Assembly: GCA_029932715.1 (NCBI GenBank)
Contig: JAOZPO010000075.1
Coordinates: 1-6,927 of the forward strand
Direction: 5' to 3'
DNA: 6,927 nt
Origin: Halobacteria archaeon
GTDB lineage: Archaea; Halobacteriota; Syntropharchaeia; Alkanophagales; Methanospirareceae
The notes under the pieces are model-generated. The model saw only the letters and a list, made by a program, of their open reading frames with translations. It was not told where the DNA came from and searched no databases. The first letter of the stretch is position 1. Each line of letters begins with the position of its first letter. The position numbers and the translations under genes were made by a program. Shown piece after piece: positions 1-6,117 of the stretch.

Positions 1-530
1 TGGGAATCAATCTCGCACGTTGGTACCAGAAATTGTGTCTTTGGTGCCGTGCCATCTATTGGTAGATACTCAGTGTTCATCAGCATGTAAGTGAACTCCA
101 TGTTTATCGTGGGGTGTGTGTCATTCTTTCTCGGTCCATTGTATCTGCCACAGGGCTCGTACCATGACCGCGCGAATATCTTCTCACGTGCATTCTCACT
201 GCTGCCGTCTACACCTATTATTATACCATAATATGGCTCCCCATCTTCTCGGCTCTCTTCGATAATCGCTGGATTGTACGTAATCGAATCCTTTGGTATC
301 ACTGTCGGGTCAAATGGCTCTTTCCAATGCTCATATTGCTCTGGTGCATTCCCCTGTGGTTGTACGTCACCGTATATCCTTACAGAGGACGACGGTTCTT
401 CGTCAGGAGAAAACACCCCATTCGTGCCTGCCATACTGGTAGGCGCGACCATAGCGAATATAGAAGCGACCATTATCGCCGCCATTGCTATCCCTACTAT
501 CACTTTCCTTTCTCTTACTTTTGCTTTCAT
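1..530 (-). CDS. Secreted protein of unknown function, N-terminal 176 residues (C-terminus beyond window)
   Basis: An open frame runs on the minus strand from an ATG at 530 off the left edge with no stop, so only 176 residues and part of another codon are visible. Residues 1-9 are basic (MKAKVRERK). Residues 10-30 are hydrophobic, followed by S-M-A at 32-34 before Gly35, a classical Sec signal peptide with a likely cut after Ala34. The mature part is polar, acidic and Pro/Tyr-rich, with cysteines at 127 and 172 and no further membrane segment in view, so it is probably extracellular or cell-surface. I recognise no domain; an S-layer-associated or other exported protein would fit. An AGGAGGT ribosome binding site lies at 546-552, but 15 nt from the ATG, longer than usual, and no alternative start codon lies between. 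The reading frame, signal peptide and SD together make it a real gene; the function is unknown. Confidence 0.8.
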   Translation of the reverse strand, partial: MKAKVRERKVIVGIAMAAIMVASIFAMVAPTSMAGTNGVFSPDEEPSSSVRIYGDVQPQGNAPEQYEHWKEPFDPTVIPKDSITYNPAIIEESREDGEPYYGIIIGVDGSSENAREKIFARSWYEPCGRYNGPRKNDTHPTINMEFTYMLMNTEYLPIDGTAPKTQFLVPTCEIDS

Positions 531-545
531 GTTTCTTTTTATTTT

Positions 546-566
546 ACCTCCTGTGATACAGGTGGT
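546..566 (-). promoter_or_regulatory. Shine-Dalgarno sequence inside a leader hairpin of the secreted-protein gene
   Basis: Read on the minus strand, ACCACCTGT (566-558) and ACAGGAGGT (554-546) form a 9-bp stem with one A-A mismatch around the loop ATC. The 3' arm contains the complete AGGAGGT ribosome binding site (552-546). If transcription starts upstream of 566, this hairpin would hide the site. The pairing is visible in the sequence; a regulatory role is inference. Confidence 0.4.
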
Positions 567-597
567 AATTTTGAGTATATAAAACAATATGTTGAAA

Positions 598-616
598 ACA
601 GGTGTATTTCACCTGT
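598..616. promoter_or_regulatory. Inverted repeat ACAGGTG-N5-CACCTGT, possible operator
   Basis: ACAGGTG at 598-604 and CACCTGT at 610-616 form a perfect 7-bp inverted repeat with a 5-nt spacer. A third ACAGGTG copy lies at 558-564, inside the hairpin over the ribosome binding site. The repeat lies between two TATA-like boxes of the minus-strand secreted-protein gene, close to where transcription from the upstream box would begin. This is a typical place for a repressor site. No known regulator motif is recognised. Confidence 0.35.
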
Positions 617-626
617 GTTGAAGCAG

Positions 627-637
627 TACTTAAATAG
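627..637 (-). promoter_or_regulatory. Candidate TATA box upstream of the secreted-protein gene
   Basis: The minus strand reads CCCTATTTAAGTACT here, a good archaeal TATA-like element. Initiation about 25 nt downstream would fall near 605 and give a leader of about 75 nt that includes the inverted repeat end and the SD hairpin. A second TATA-like stretch, TTTTATATACTC at about 573-584, would instead start transcription around 553, inside the hairpin, and remove it. Which box is used cannot be told from sequence. Confidence 0.35.
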
Positions 638-676
638 GGTGCATTTCCTATCGAGCATTTAGATTCAAAAACATTG

Positions 677-708
677 AGGGGAAGGTAGGGGAAGGTAGGG
701 GAAAGGGG
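677..708 (+). repeat. 10-bp tandem repeat with four GGGG runs (potential G-quadruplex)
   Basis: The unit AGGGGAAGGT occurs at 677-686 and 687-696, then partially at 697-703. The four GGGG runs are at 678-681, 688-691, 698-701 and 705-708, separated by 6, 6 and 3 nt. This satisfies the usual G-quadruplex pattern with four tetrads on the plus strand. It lies about 40 bp upstream of the distal TATA-like box of the secreted-protein gene, so it could affect that promoter; folding and function are inference. Confidence 0.55.
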
Positions 709-763
709 CGATAGCATAAGATACTATCTGAGGATATAACATAGTCATTCCGGAAAATAGCGG

Positions 764-835
764 ACTAAGGATGGGGCGATTGCTCGCCCCTCCTCGTCTC
801 AGAACGGTACGTGAAAGTTTCCCTTCATAGAGCAC
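764..835 (-). mobile_element. Decayed group II intron 3' end: domain V and domain VI remnant
   Basis: Minus-strand 835-802 is exactly 34 nt and matches the plan of group II intron domain V. It has an upper 6-bp helix closed by a GAAA tetraloop, a two-base CG bulge, a lower helix, and the familiar ends GTGC...GTTC. The usual start is GAGCCG; here it reads GTGCTC, so the catalytic AGC triad is TGC, and three lower-stem pairs (2/33, 5/30, 6/29) are broken. Immediately 3', GGGGCGA (790-784) pairs perfectly with TCGCCCC (779-773) around a GCAA loop. The stem continues with AGGA (794-791) against TCCT (771-768), leaving a single bulged A at 772, the hallmark of the domain VI branch point. No reverse transcriptase and no GTGYG-type 5' end were seen upstream on this strand. 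It therefore looks like an inactive 3' fragment. The exact 3' end, somewhere near 764-766, is uncertain. Confidence 0.6.
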
Positions 836-847
836 CGGGTATTTTCC

Positions 848-874
848 CTCTGTGTCCTCTGTGGTCTCGGTGGC
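848..874. repeat. 9-bp tandem repeat, three copies
   Basis: Three consecutive 9-bp units are CTCTGTGTC (848-856), CTCTGTGGT (857-865) and CTCGGTGGC (866-874), followed by a run of seven T. The opposite strand reads CACCGAGACCACAGAGGACAC. Sequences of this CACAGAG type recur between genes in many bacterial and archaeal genomes. It abuts the group II intron relic and may mark its truncation point. It codes for nothing convincing. Confidence 0.5.
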
Positions 875-951
875 TTTTTTTCTCTCTCGTTGAATCAAAG
901 AGAGGAGATTTTGGTTGGCATGTTCTCTATGAAGATGTATGTATGCTAAGC

Positions 952-1776
952 TCAGATGCCAAAAACCATTCTGAGCGTATTCCTAACCGCAGGAGCAAGG
1001 CCAATAGTGAGGAACACCAACAAAACGATATTCTTGAGTTCCTTATCTTCTCCCTGAAACTGCGTATCCAAAAGATACAGCACAGGTATAACTATCCCGA
1101 GCTTGAGAAGATACATTCCCACTGCGGAACCTGTGTACTCCACTATAAAATTCTCTATCACATGTTTCCCACTGTAACCCAGCAGGTCAATACCTATGTA
1201 AGTGGAAGTGGCATCGAGTAGCTGCACCGCTAAAACCGATACGTTTAGCTTATCAGTCAGGAAATTAACGCCTGATTCCACGGCTATTGCGTATATCACG
1301 ACTGTTATTACGCACGCGATACCCGTGACGGCAGTGATAACCCAGGGTGCAATTAGCTCTTCCGTCCACAGTAAGATTGCCATGTTTGTAAAGAACCATA
1401 TCACACCTGCACCACCAAAAAGGAGTTTATAATTTGTTCTGCTTGCCCATAGAGATATAAAGAGTATAAACACAGCGCAGAAGAATATAAGGAAATAGAT
1501 TAATGGTGTAATCAGCATGTACTTTAGCGGAGGTTGTAATAATTCCGCATCTTCTATCACTCGCATGCTTGCTCCTGCGAGTATGTACGGCACGACAGCA
1601 GCGATAAACTTATCGTCTATCTCCACACCAAGCTTTTTTAGCGATTTCAGTACTGCGAAAATGCTTAAGCCCAGTAGTAAAGCCCATGTTAGTGTGTTTA
1701 CCGGGTTGTAGCCTGTGTCGTAGATTATGGGATGGAGATAATATGTATCGAGAAATTGCCTTATCGCTTCTGGCAT
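952..1776 (-). CDS. DUF63 family integral membrane protein
   Basis: This 274-residue, very hydrophobic protein has about seven to eight predicted membrane segments (roughly residues 26-45, 57-70, 86-110, 117-137, 145-165, 180-198, 217-237, 247-266). It carries the conserved blocks I associate with the archaeal DUF63 family: YDTGYNPVNT near 19-28, MRVIEDAEL at 71-79 after PYILAGAS, a polar-in-membrane LDATSTYIGID at 187-197 followed by GYSGKHV at 200-206, and GLAPAVRNTLRM at 259-270. Charged and polar residues inside membrane segments (Arg72, Glu75, Asp76, Asp188, His205, Arg265) suggest a transporter or membrane enzyme, but the family's function is not established. It follows atpB by 176 bp, too far and too repeat-filled for a clear operon link. 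There is no good Shine-Dalgarno before the ATG at 1776; a TTTATT box about 20 nt upstream hints at a short or absent leader. Family membership is confident; the role is unknown. Confidence 0.85.
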   Translation of the reverse strand: MPEAIRQFLDTYYLHPIIYDTGYNPVNTLTWALLLGLSIFAVLKSLKKLGVEIDDKFIAAVVPYILAGASMRVIEDAELLQPPLKYMLITPLIYFLIFFCAVFILFISLWASRTNYKLLFGGAGVIWFFTNMAILLWTEELIAPWVITAVTGIACVITVVIYAIAVESGVNFLTDKLNVSVLAVQLLDATSTYIGIDLLGYSGKHVIENFIVEYTGSAVGMYLLKLGIVIPVLYLLDTQFQGEDKELKNIVLLVFLTIGLAPAVRNTLRMVFGI

Positions 1777-1784
1777 AGTAATTT

Positions 1785-1800
1785 TTTATTCGCCAATAAA
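1785..1800 (-). promoter_or_regulatory. Candidate promoter of the DUF63 gene
   Basis: The minus strand reads TTTATTGGCGAATAAA here, an AT-rich TATA-like element that is also a perfect 6-bp inverted repeat around GGCG. It ends 8 nt before the ATG at 1776. With no Shine-Dalgarno visible, a leaderless or near-leaderless transcript is possible. The spacing to the start (about 21 nt from box centre) is slightly short for archaea. Confidence 0.3.
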
Positions 1801-1872
1801 TCAGTGTGAATCCGTGTAAATCTGTGTCTGTATCTTAAAAAGATACTGATTAACGCAGATTAACACAGATGG
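1801..1872. repeat. Intergenic repeat block of CAGATTAACACAGAT type with central inverted repeat
   Basis: The centre is a perfect inverted repeat, GTATCTT (1830-1836) and AAGATAC (1840-1846), with a 3-nt AAA spacer. The flanks carry degenerate 10-bp units. On the left these are TGTGAATCCG, TGTAAATCTG and TGT; on the right GATTAACGCA, GATTAACACA and GAT, which is the reverse complement of the same unit. Long imperfect foldback structure is therefore possible. Repeats of this composition are common intergenic elements in many prokaryotes. No protein is encoded. A weak role in ending atpB transcription is conceivable but not shown. Confidence 0.55.
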
Positions 1873-1952
1873 CAGGGTTATCATTATTTCCCGGTGAACG
1901 AATGTGGTAGACCATATCTGTGTAGGCTGAGTGGTTACATCTCATCCATCTC

Positions 1953-3353
1953 TCATTTCGCTTCCCTGTATTTCGGATGATACTTCTTTATTATGTGCTC
2001 GTCTATACGTTTGAGCTCTCCTTCTGGCAGTGTTGCCAGTAACTCCCAGCCGAGATCCAGTGTCTCTTCTATACTCCTGTCGTCGTTTCTACTCTGTGTA
2101 ACAAACTGTTTCTCAAACTCATCTGCGAACTCTAAGTATTTCCTGTCTCTGTCCGTAAGCGCTTCCTCACCGACAACCGCAACTAAGTCGCGCATGTCTC
2201 TACCCTCTGCATAACCCGAATAAAGCTGGCTTGATACTCCCGCATGGTCCTCTCGTGTCCTTCCTGGCCCTATCCCTTCGTCCATCAGCCGTGACAGCGA
2301 GGGCAGTACATCTACTGGAGGGTATATCCCCCTTCGGTGCATATCTCGCGAGAGAACAAACTGCCCCTCGGTAATATAACCCGTCAGGTCCGGTATGGGA
2401 TGCGTTATGTCGTCATCAGGCATACTCAAGATCGGGATTTGCGTAATCGTGCCTTTACGCCCGTGTATTCTCCCTGCACGCTCATAAATCGTTGACAGGT
2501 CGGTGTACATGTAGCCCGGATAGCCCCTCCTGCCCGGTACTTCCTCGCGCGCTGCTGAAATCTCCCGTAACGCCTCGCAGTAGTTCGTCATATCCGTAAG
2601 AATAACGAGTATGTGCATATCATGTTCGTAAGCAAGGAATTCAGCAGTTGTCAACGCCATTCGCGGTGTTATTACTCGCTCGATTGCGGGATCATCAGCG
2701 AGATTAAGGAATGCAACTATCCGCTCGATAGCTCCCGTGCGTTCAAAATCGTGCATGAAGAACGCGGACTCCTCATGTGTGATACCCATTGCACCAAACA
2801 CAACGGAGAACGGCTCGCCTGTGGTCAATACCTTCGCCTGCCTTGCTATTTGTGCGGCGAGGGCGTTGTGGGGCATCCCGGCGCCGGAGAATATCGGCAA
2901 TTTCTGCCCTCTCACCAACGTGTTCATGCCATCAATAGTGGAAATCCCTGTCTGTATGAACTCACGGGGATAATCTCTCGCAGTGGGATTTATTGCAGCA
3001 CCGATAACCGGTAGCCTGTCTTCTGGAATCACCTCTGGGCCCCCGTCTACTGGTCTGCCCAGGCCATCGAAGAACCGCCCGACCATATCTTGCGAGACGC
3101 TTATTCTCATTATATCGCCGGTAAATCTTACCTTCGTCTTCGACGTGTCTATTCCTGATGTACCCTCAAATATCTGCACTACTGCAAGCCCTCTACTCGT
3201 TTCTAACACCTGCCCCGTCTTTTGCTCTCCTCCTGGTGTAACTACCCGCACCACTTCGCCATACGCAACCCCTTCTACTCCTTCAACCACAATTAAAGGA
3301 CCCGCAGCTTCCTTTATCGTTGTGTATTCACGTGCAGAAACATCTACCGCCAT
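1953..3353 (-). CDS. atpB: A-type ATP synthase subunit B
   Basis: This 466-residue protein is the non-catalytic nucleotide-site subunit of the A1 head of the archaeal A1Ao ATP synthase. It alternates with subunit A in a cytoplasmic A3B3 hexamer. An N-terminal beta-barrel domain (about 10-80) is followed by the nucleotide-binding domain. That domain has the family's degenerate P-loop region SGAGMPHN at 156-163 (no GKT, as expected for B) and the strand [19 protein letters not shown] around 248-266. It also has [14 protein letters not shown] from 273, the interface signature with conserved arginines. The C-terminal helical domain begins near 375 ([18 protein letters not shown]). Length is normal. 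The ATG at 3353 is preceded 7 nt upstream by AGGAG (3361-3365), fixing the start. It follows atpA by 35 bp and is almost certainly co-transcribed with it. The expected next gene, atpD, is not downstream; the next gene is DUF63 after 176 bp. I see no damaged residue. Confidence 0.97.
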   Translation of the reverse strand: MAVDVSAREYTTIKEAAGPLIVVEGVEGVAYGEVVRVVTPGGEQKTGQVLETSRGLAVVQIFEGTSGIDTSKTKVRFTGDIMRISVSQDMVGRFFDGLGRPVDGGPEVIPEDRLPVIGAAINPTARDYPREFIQTGISTIDGMNTLVRGQKLPIFSGAGMPHNALAAQIARQAKVLTTGEPFSVVFGAMGITHEESAFFMHDFERTGAIERIVAFLNLADDPAIERVITPRMALTTAEFLAYEHDMHILVILTDMTNYCEALREISAAREEVPGRRGYPGYMYTDLSTIYERAGRIHGRKGTITQIPILSMPDDDITHPIPDLTGYITEGQFVLSRDMHRRGIYPPVDVLPSLSRLMDEGIGPGRTREDHAGVSSQLYSGYAEGRDMRDLVAVVGEEALTDRDRKYLEFADEFEKQFVTQSRNDDRSIEETLDLGWELLATLPEGELKRIDEHIIKKYHPKYREAK

Positions 3354-3388
3354 TTCTCTTCTCCTCTTTCTTATATATAGTACCTATT

Positions 3389-5170
3389 TCACGCAACATC
3401 CGCCTCTATCGCCCTTAACTCTTCAAATTCCGCTTTCATAGCACTCATTATCTCATCGTACTTCGCCCTGAATCCTTTGTTTGGTATATATTTCATCCTC
3501 GCCATGGCATCTTTAATTCGCATCCGCTCCAGCTTGTCCACTCCTATGGCACCATCTATCGCGTCTTTTACACTATCATACCACTGCAGAATGGCTTTTG
3601 CCATCAGATATTGCTTTTCCAACGAGCAGAACGAGTCTATATCATGGTATGCGTTTTGCTGCAGAAAATCCTCGCGTATCATACGTGCCACTTCCAGCGT
3701 TCCCCTTTCTCGTGGTGGCAGCGCATCAGCACCAACTAACTGCACTATCTCCTGCAGTTCCGACTCCTTCTGCAATAGCCCCATCATCTCCTCCCGCTGC
3801 TCCATGAAGTCGGAGGCAACGGACTTCGCAAACCAATCACCGAGATACTCACTATACAGAGAATAGCTGCGTAACCAGCTTATAGCCGGGAAATGCCTCC
3901 TATCTGCTAAGGTGGAATCGAGTGCCCAGAAATCTCCCACTACACGCAAGGTGTTCTGTGTCACGGGCTCTGAGAAATCACCCCCTGGTGGCGATACCGC
4001 TCCTACTATTGAGACCGAGCCTATTCTATCTTCAGATTCCGAGCATATCACCTTTACTCTACCCGCTCGTTCGTAGAAATCCGATAATCGCGTCGCTAAA
4101 TACGCGGGATAACCCTCCTCACCCGGCATCTCTTCTAACCGCCCCGATATTTCTCGCAGTGCTTCTGCCCAGCGTGATGTGGAATCCGCTTGTATCGCCA
4201 CGTCATAGCCCATGTCACGATAATACTCGGCAATTGTGATACCGGTATAAATAGACGCTTCCCGTGCCGCTACGGGCATATTAGACGTGTTCGCAATGAG
4301 CGTGGAGCGTTCCATCAACGTTTCGCCACTGTACGGGTCAATAAGTTTTGGGAAATCCTCTAAAACTTCCGTCATCTCGTTACCCCTCTCTCCACAACCC
4401 ACGTAAACAATAACCCTGGCATCTGCCCATCTCGCTAACTGGTGCTGCATGACCGTCTTTCCCGTTCCAAATCCACCTGGTATCGCTCCCGTACCGCCTT
4501 TCGCTATTGGAAAGAAGGTATCGTTAATACGCTGACCCGTTAACAATGGCACCTCGGGATCTAATTTATCCTTGTATGGTCTCCCGTGTCTCACAGGCCA
4601 TTTCTGCATCATCTGCAACTCCACGTCTCCCTTATCCGTCTGTACCCGCCCTATGCAATCCTGAACCGTAAATTCGCCCTCTTTCAATTCCAGCAGTTTA
4701 CCGCGTATCGCCGGGGGGACAAGAATCTTATGCTCTATCACCTTCGATTCCTGCACAACACCCAGAATATCCCCGCCTTCTACTTCGCATCCTTCCTCTG
4801 CTGTCGCTGTGAATTGCCACTTGTTCGTGCGGTCGAGCGCCTCCACGTATACGCCCCTTTCTATATAGTCCCCTACCTTCGCCTTTATTGCTTTTAGGGG
4901 GCGTTGCACACCATCGTAAAAATTCTTTAAAATGCCCGGACCAAGCTCAACGGATAAAGGAGATTTTGTCCTTACCACAGGTTCGTTAGGCTTTAAACCC
5001 GTTGTATCCTCATATACCTGAATATAAGCAAAATCACCGTTCAGTCTTATCGTTTCACCCAGTAAACCCTCCTCTCCTACTTTTATCACCTCGTACATCT
5101 CACATCCGCGCATGTTATTCGCAACCACTAACGGACCCGCTATCTTCTCTATTGTCCCCTCTTCTTCCAT
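3389..5170 (-). CDS. atpA: A-type ATP synthase catalytic subunit A, with unusual P-loop
   Basis: This 593-residue protein is the catalytic subunit of the archaeal A1Ao ATP synthase, making or splitting ATP at the A/B interface of the A3B3 head. Its parts in order are an N-terminal barrel (about 1-75), the non-homologous region specific to A subunits (about 110-190), the nucleotide-binding domain, and the C-terminal helical domain from about 435. The P-loop at 232-239 reads GGFGTGKT. The family norm is GPFGSGKT, so Pro and Ser are replaced by Gly233 and Thr236, while Lys238 and Thr239 remain. The catalytic glutamate lies in GCGERGNEM (Glu261). The Walker B region is [20 protein letters not shown] (322-341), followed by [20 protein letters not shown]. 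Length is ordinary and there is no intein. The ATG at 5170 has AGGAG at 5179-5183, 8 nt away. The gene sits 62 bp after the CooC-like gene and 35 bp before atpB; the usual upstream neighbours atpC and atpF are absent. Confidence 0.97.
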   Translation of the reverse strand: MEEEGTIEKIAGPLVVANNMRGCEMYEVIKVGEEGLLGETIRLNGDFAYIQVYEDTTGLKPNEPVVRTKSPLSVELGPGILKNFYDGVQRPLKAIKAKVGDYIERGVYVEALDRTNKWQFTATAEEGCEVEGGDILGVVQESKVIEHKILVPPAIRGKLLELKEGEFTVQDCIGRVQTDKGDVELQMMQKWPVRHGRPYKDKLDPEVPLLTGQRINDTFFPIAKGGTGAIPGGFGTGKTVMQHQLARWADARVIVYVGCGERGNEMTEVLEDFPKLIDPYSGETLMERSTLIANTSNMPVAAREASIYTGITIAEYYRDMGYDVAIQADSTSRWAEALREISGRLEEMPGEEGYPAYLATRLSDFYERAGRVKVICSESEDRIGSVSIVGAVSPPGGDFSEPVTQNTLRVVGDFWALDSTLADRRHFPAISWLRSYSLYSEYLGDWFAKSVASDFMEQREEMMGLLQKESELQEIVQLVGADALPPRERGTLEVARMIREDFLQQNAYHDIDSFCSLEKQYLMAKAILQWYDSVKDAIDGAIGVDKLERMRIKDAMARMKYIPNKGFRAKYDEIMSAMKAEFEELRAIEADVA

Positions 5171-5200
5171 TTCTTCTGCTCCTCTCCTTATCCTATCTGT

Positions 5201-5211
5201 TATTTATTAAA
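5201..5211 (-). promoter_or_regulatory. Candidate TATA box for atpA-atpB
   Basis: The minus strand reads TTTAATAAATA 31-41 nt upstream of the atpA start, in the 62-bp gap after the CooC-like gene. Initiation about 25 nt downstream would fall near the ribosome binding site at 5179-5183, so the leader would be very short. It would let atpAB be expressed apart from the CooC-like gene. The gap is AT-rich, so a chance match is possible. Confidence 0.35.
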
Positions 5212-5232
5212 CTAAAAACTTGTTTCTATTTG

Positions 5233-6021
5233 CTAATACGATACCCTCAAGATCCTGCTCTTTAACTCGTTTATACGTTCAACCGCCTTTCCCCCGGTAT
5301 CTAACGGTGATTCCGCATCCATATCTGCTCTTATCAGCACCTTGTCATAAGGAATAACCCCTAATAGCGGAATGCCCAGCTCCTCTAACATACGTTCCAC
5401 CCGCTTTGTCATCCCTGAATCCGTTGCTTTGTTGATTACTCCTGCTATATTCTTTATACCTATATCCGCAGCAAGCTTCTTTATTCTGCCCACCGTCTCT
5501 ATCGCCCTCATCCCCGGCTCTACCACCGTAAGCATCAGGTCTACTCCTCTCGCCGTGCCCCGTCCTAAATGCTCTATCCCCGCTTCCATGTCCAGTATTA
5601 CCACATTGTCTTTGAATAACACGTGTCGCAATAATGAACGCAGGAATGCACTCTCAGGACATATACAGCCAGTTCCGCCTTTGTCTATCGTGCCCATTAC
5701 CAGCAAGACTACTCCTTCGGGTCCCTTCGCACCATACCGCTCGATGATGTCATCCACCCTGGGATTCAGCTTATAGATGCCCGAACCAGAGTAAGCACCG
5801 GTTCGCTCGAAAATCAAGTCCTTCAGCTCTGATATTGGTGACGGGTTCTCGTTTATGCCTAATACAAATTTCAGGTTCATTGCCGGGTCAGCATCTACCG
5901 CGATTACTCTTTCCCCCTCTTTCGCTATGAGCCGTGCAAGAGTGCCCGCGATGGTCGTTTTCCCCACTCCACCCTTGCCCGCGACTGCTATTTTCAGCTT
6001 TACCGTCTTGTCACCTCTCAT
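5233..6021 (-). CDS. CooC-type nickel-insertion ATPase (CO dehydrogenase maturation)
   Basis: This 262-residue protein is a soluble SIMIBI-class P-loop ATPase of the CooC/AcsF family. Known members use ATP-driven dimerisation to deliver Ni to the C-cluster of carbon monoxide dehydrogenase. The deviant Walker A is AGKGGVGKTT (14-23), with the signature lysine Lys16 and the P-loop Lys21. The switch I region is DADPAMNLKFVLG (43-55). GGTGCICPESAFLRSLLRH (115-133) contains the Cys119-x-Cys121 pair that binds metal at the dimer interface in CooC. Walker B/switch II is VVILDMEAGIEHLGRG (140-155). CxC next to CPE separates it from MinD, ParA and NifH relatives. No CODH gene is in the window. The ATG at 6021 has no Shine-Dalgarno, and a TATA box lies about 29 nt upstream, suggesting a leaderless mRNA. 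It leads the minus-strand run into atpA and is divergent from the LarE gene. The exact client enzyme is inferred. Confidence 0.9.
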   Translation of the reverse strand: MRGDKTVKLKIAVAGKGGVGKTTIAGTLARLIAKEGERVIAVDADPAMNLKFVLGINENPSPISELKDLIFERTGAYSGSGIYKLNPRVDDIIERYGAKGPEGVVLLVMGTIDKGGTGCICPESAFLRSLLRHVLFKDNVVILDMEAGIEHLGRGTARGVDLMLTVVEPGMRAIETVGRIKKLAADIGIKNIAGVINKATDSGMTKRVERMLEELGIPLLGVIPYDKVLIRADMDAESPLDTGGKAVERINELKSRILRVSY

Positions 6022-6044
6022 CTCAGATAAATAACGGCTTGCAA

Positions 6045-6054
6045 CGATATAAAA
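6045..6054 (-). promoter_or_regulatory. TATA box of the CooC-like gene (probable leaderless promoter)
   Basis: The minus strand reads TTTTATATCG, centred about 29 nt before the ATG at 6021. Transcription would begin within a few bases of the start codon. This agrees with the absence of any Shine-Dalgarno sequence before this gene. Confidence 0.5.
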
Positions 6055-6076
6055 TTTGACGCATGTAGCGTGGACA

Positions 6077-6086
6077 AAAATTTAAA
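6077..6086 (+). promoter_or_regulatory. Candidate TATA box of the LarE-type gene
   Basis: AAAATTTAAA lies about 35 nt upstream of the proposed ATG at 6118, within the 96-bp divergent gap. Initiation about 25 nt downstream would give a leader of roughly 10 nt. The box lies inside the longer reading frame that begins with GTG at 6070, which argues against that upstream start. Confidence 0.4.
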
Positions 6087-6117
6087 GCCAATAAGATGCT
6101 TAAAAAGAAAAAGAGTT

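Noticed and set aside
274..582. 102-residue plus-strand frame with a hydrophobic C-terminus
   Set aside because: It is antisense to the signal-peptide region of the minus-strand secreted protein. The hydrophobic stretch is the complement of that signal peptide, and the minus-strand frame has the SD and better protein character.
665..898. 77-residue open frame on the minus strand
   Set aside because: It is made from the 9-bp repeat, the intron domain V/VI relic and the G-run region. It has no ribosome binding site and no protein-like conservation.
882..904. CTCTCT/AGAGAG hairpin beside T7 as a terminator of the DUF63 gene
   Set aside because: On the strand transcribed for DUF63 the run is A, not U. 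It would fit only a plus-strand transcript, and no plus-strand gene precedes it.
823..934. 10-bp inverted repeat CTTCATAGAG (823-832) / CTCTATGAAG (925-934) as termini of a mobile element
   Set aside because: Short, unconserved beyond 10 bp, without target duplication, and one copy lies inside the domain V relic.
811..1221. 136-residue open frame on the plus strand
   Set aside because: It overlaps the group II intron relic, a tandem repeat and the 3' third of the DUF63 gene on the other strand. Its composition resembles no protein family.
3370..3380. TATATATAAG box in the atpA-atpB gap as an internal promoter
   Set aside because: Initiation would fall at the atpB start codon and bypass its good AGGAG site; more likely an AT-rich linker within one operon.
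6070..6117. 16-residue N-terminal extension of LarE from a GTG at 6070
   Set aside because: The family starts at MDKLERLK; the extension covers a TATA-like box, and a GTG at 6070 would leave little room for a promoter.
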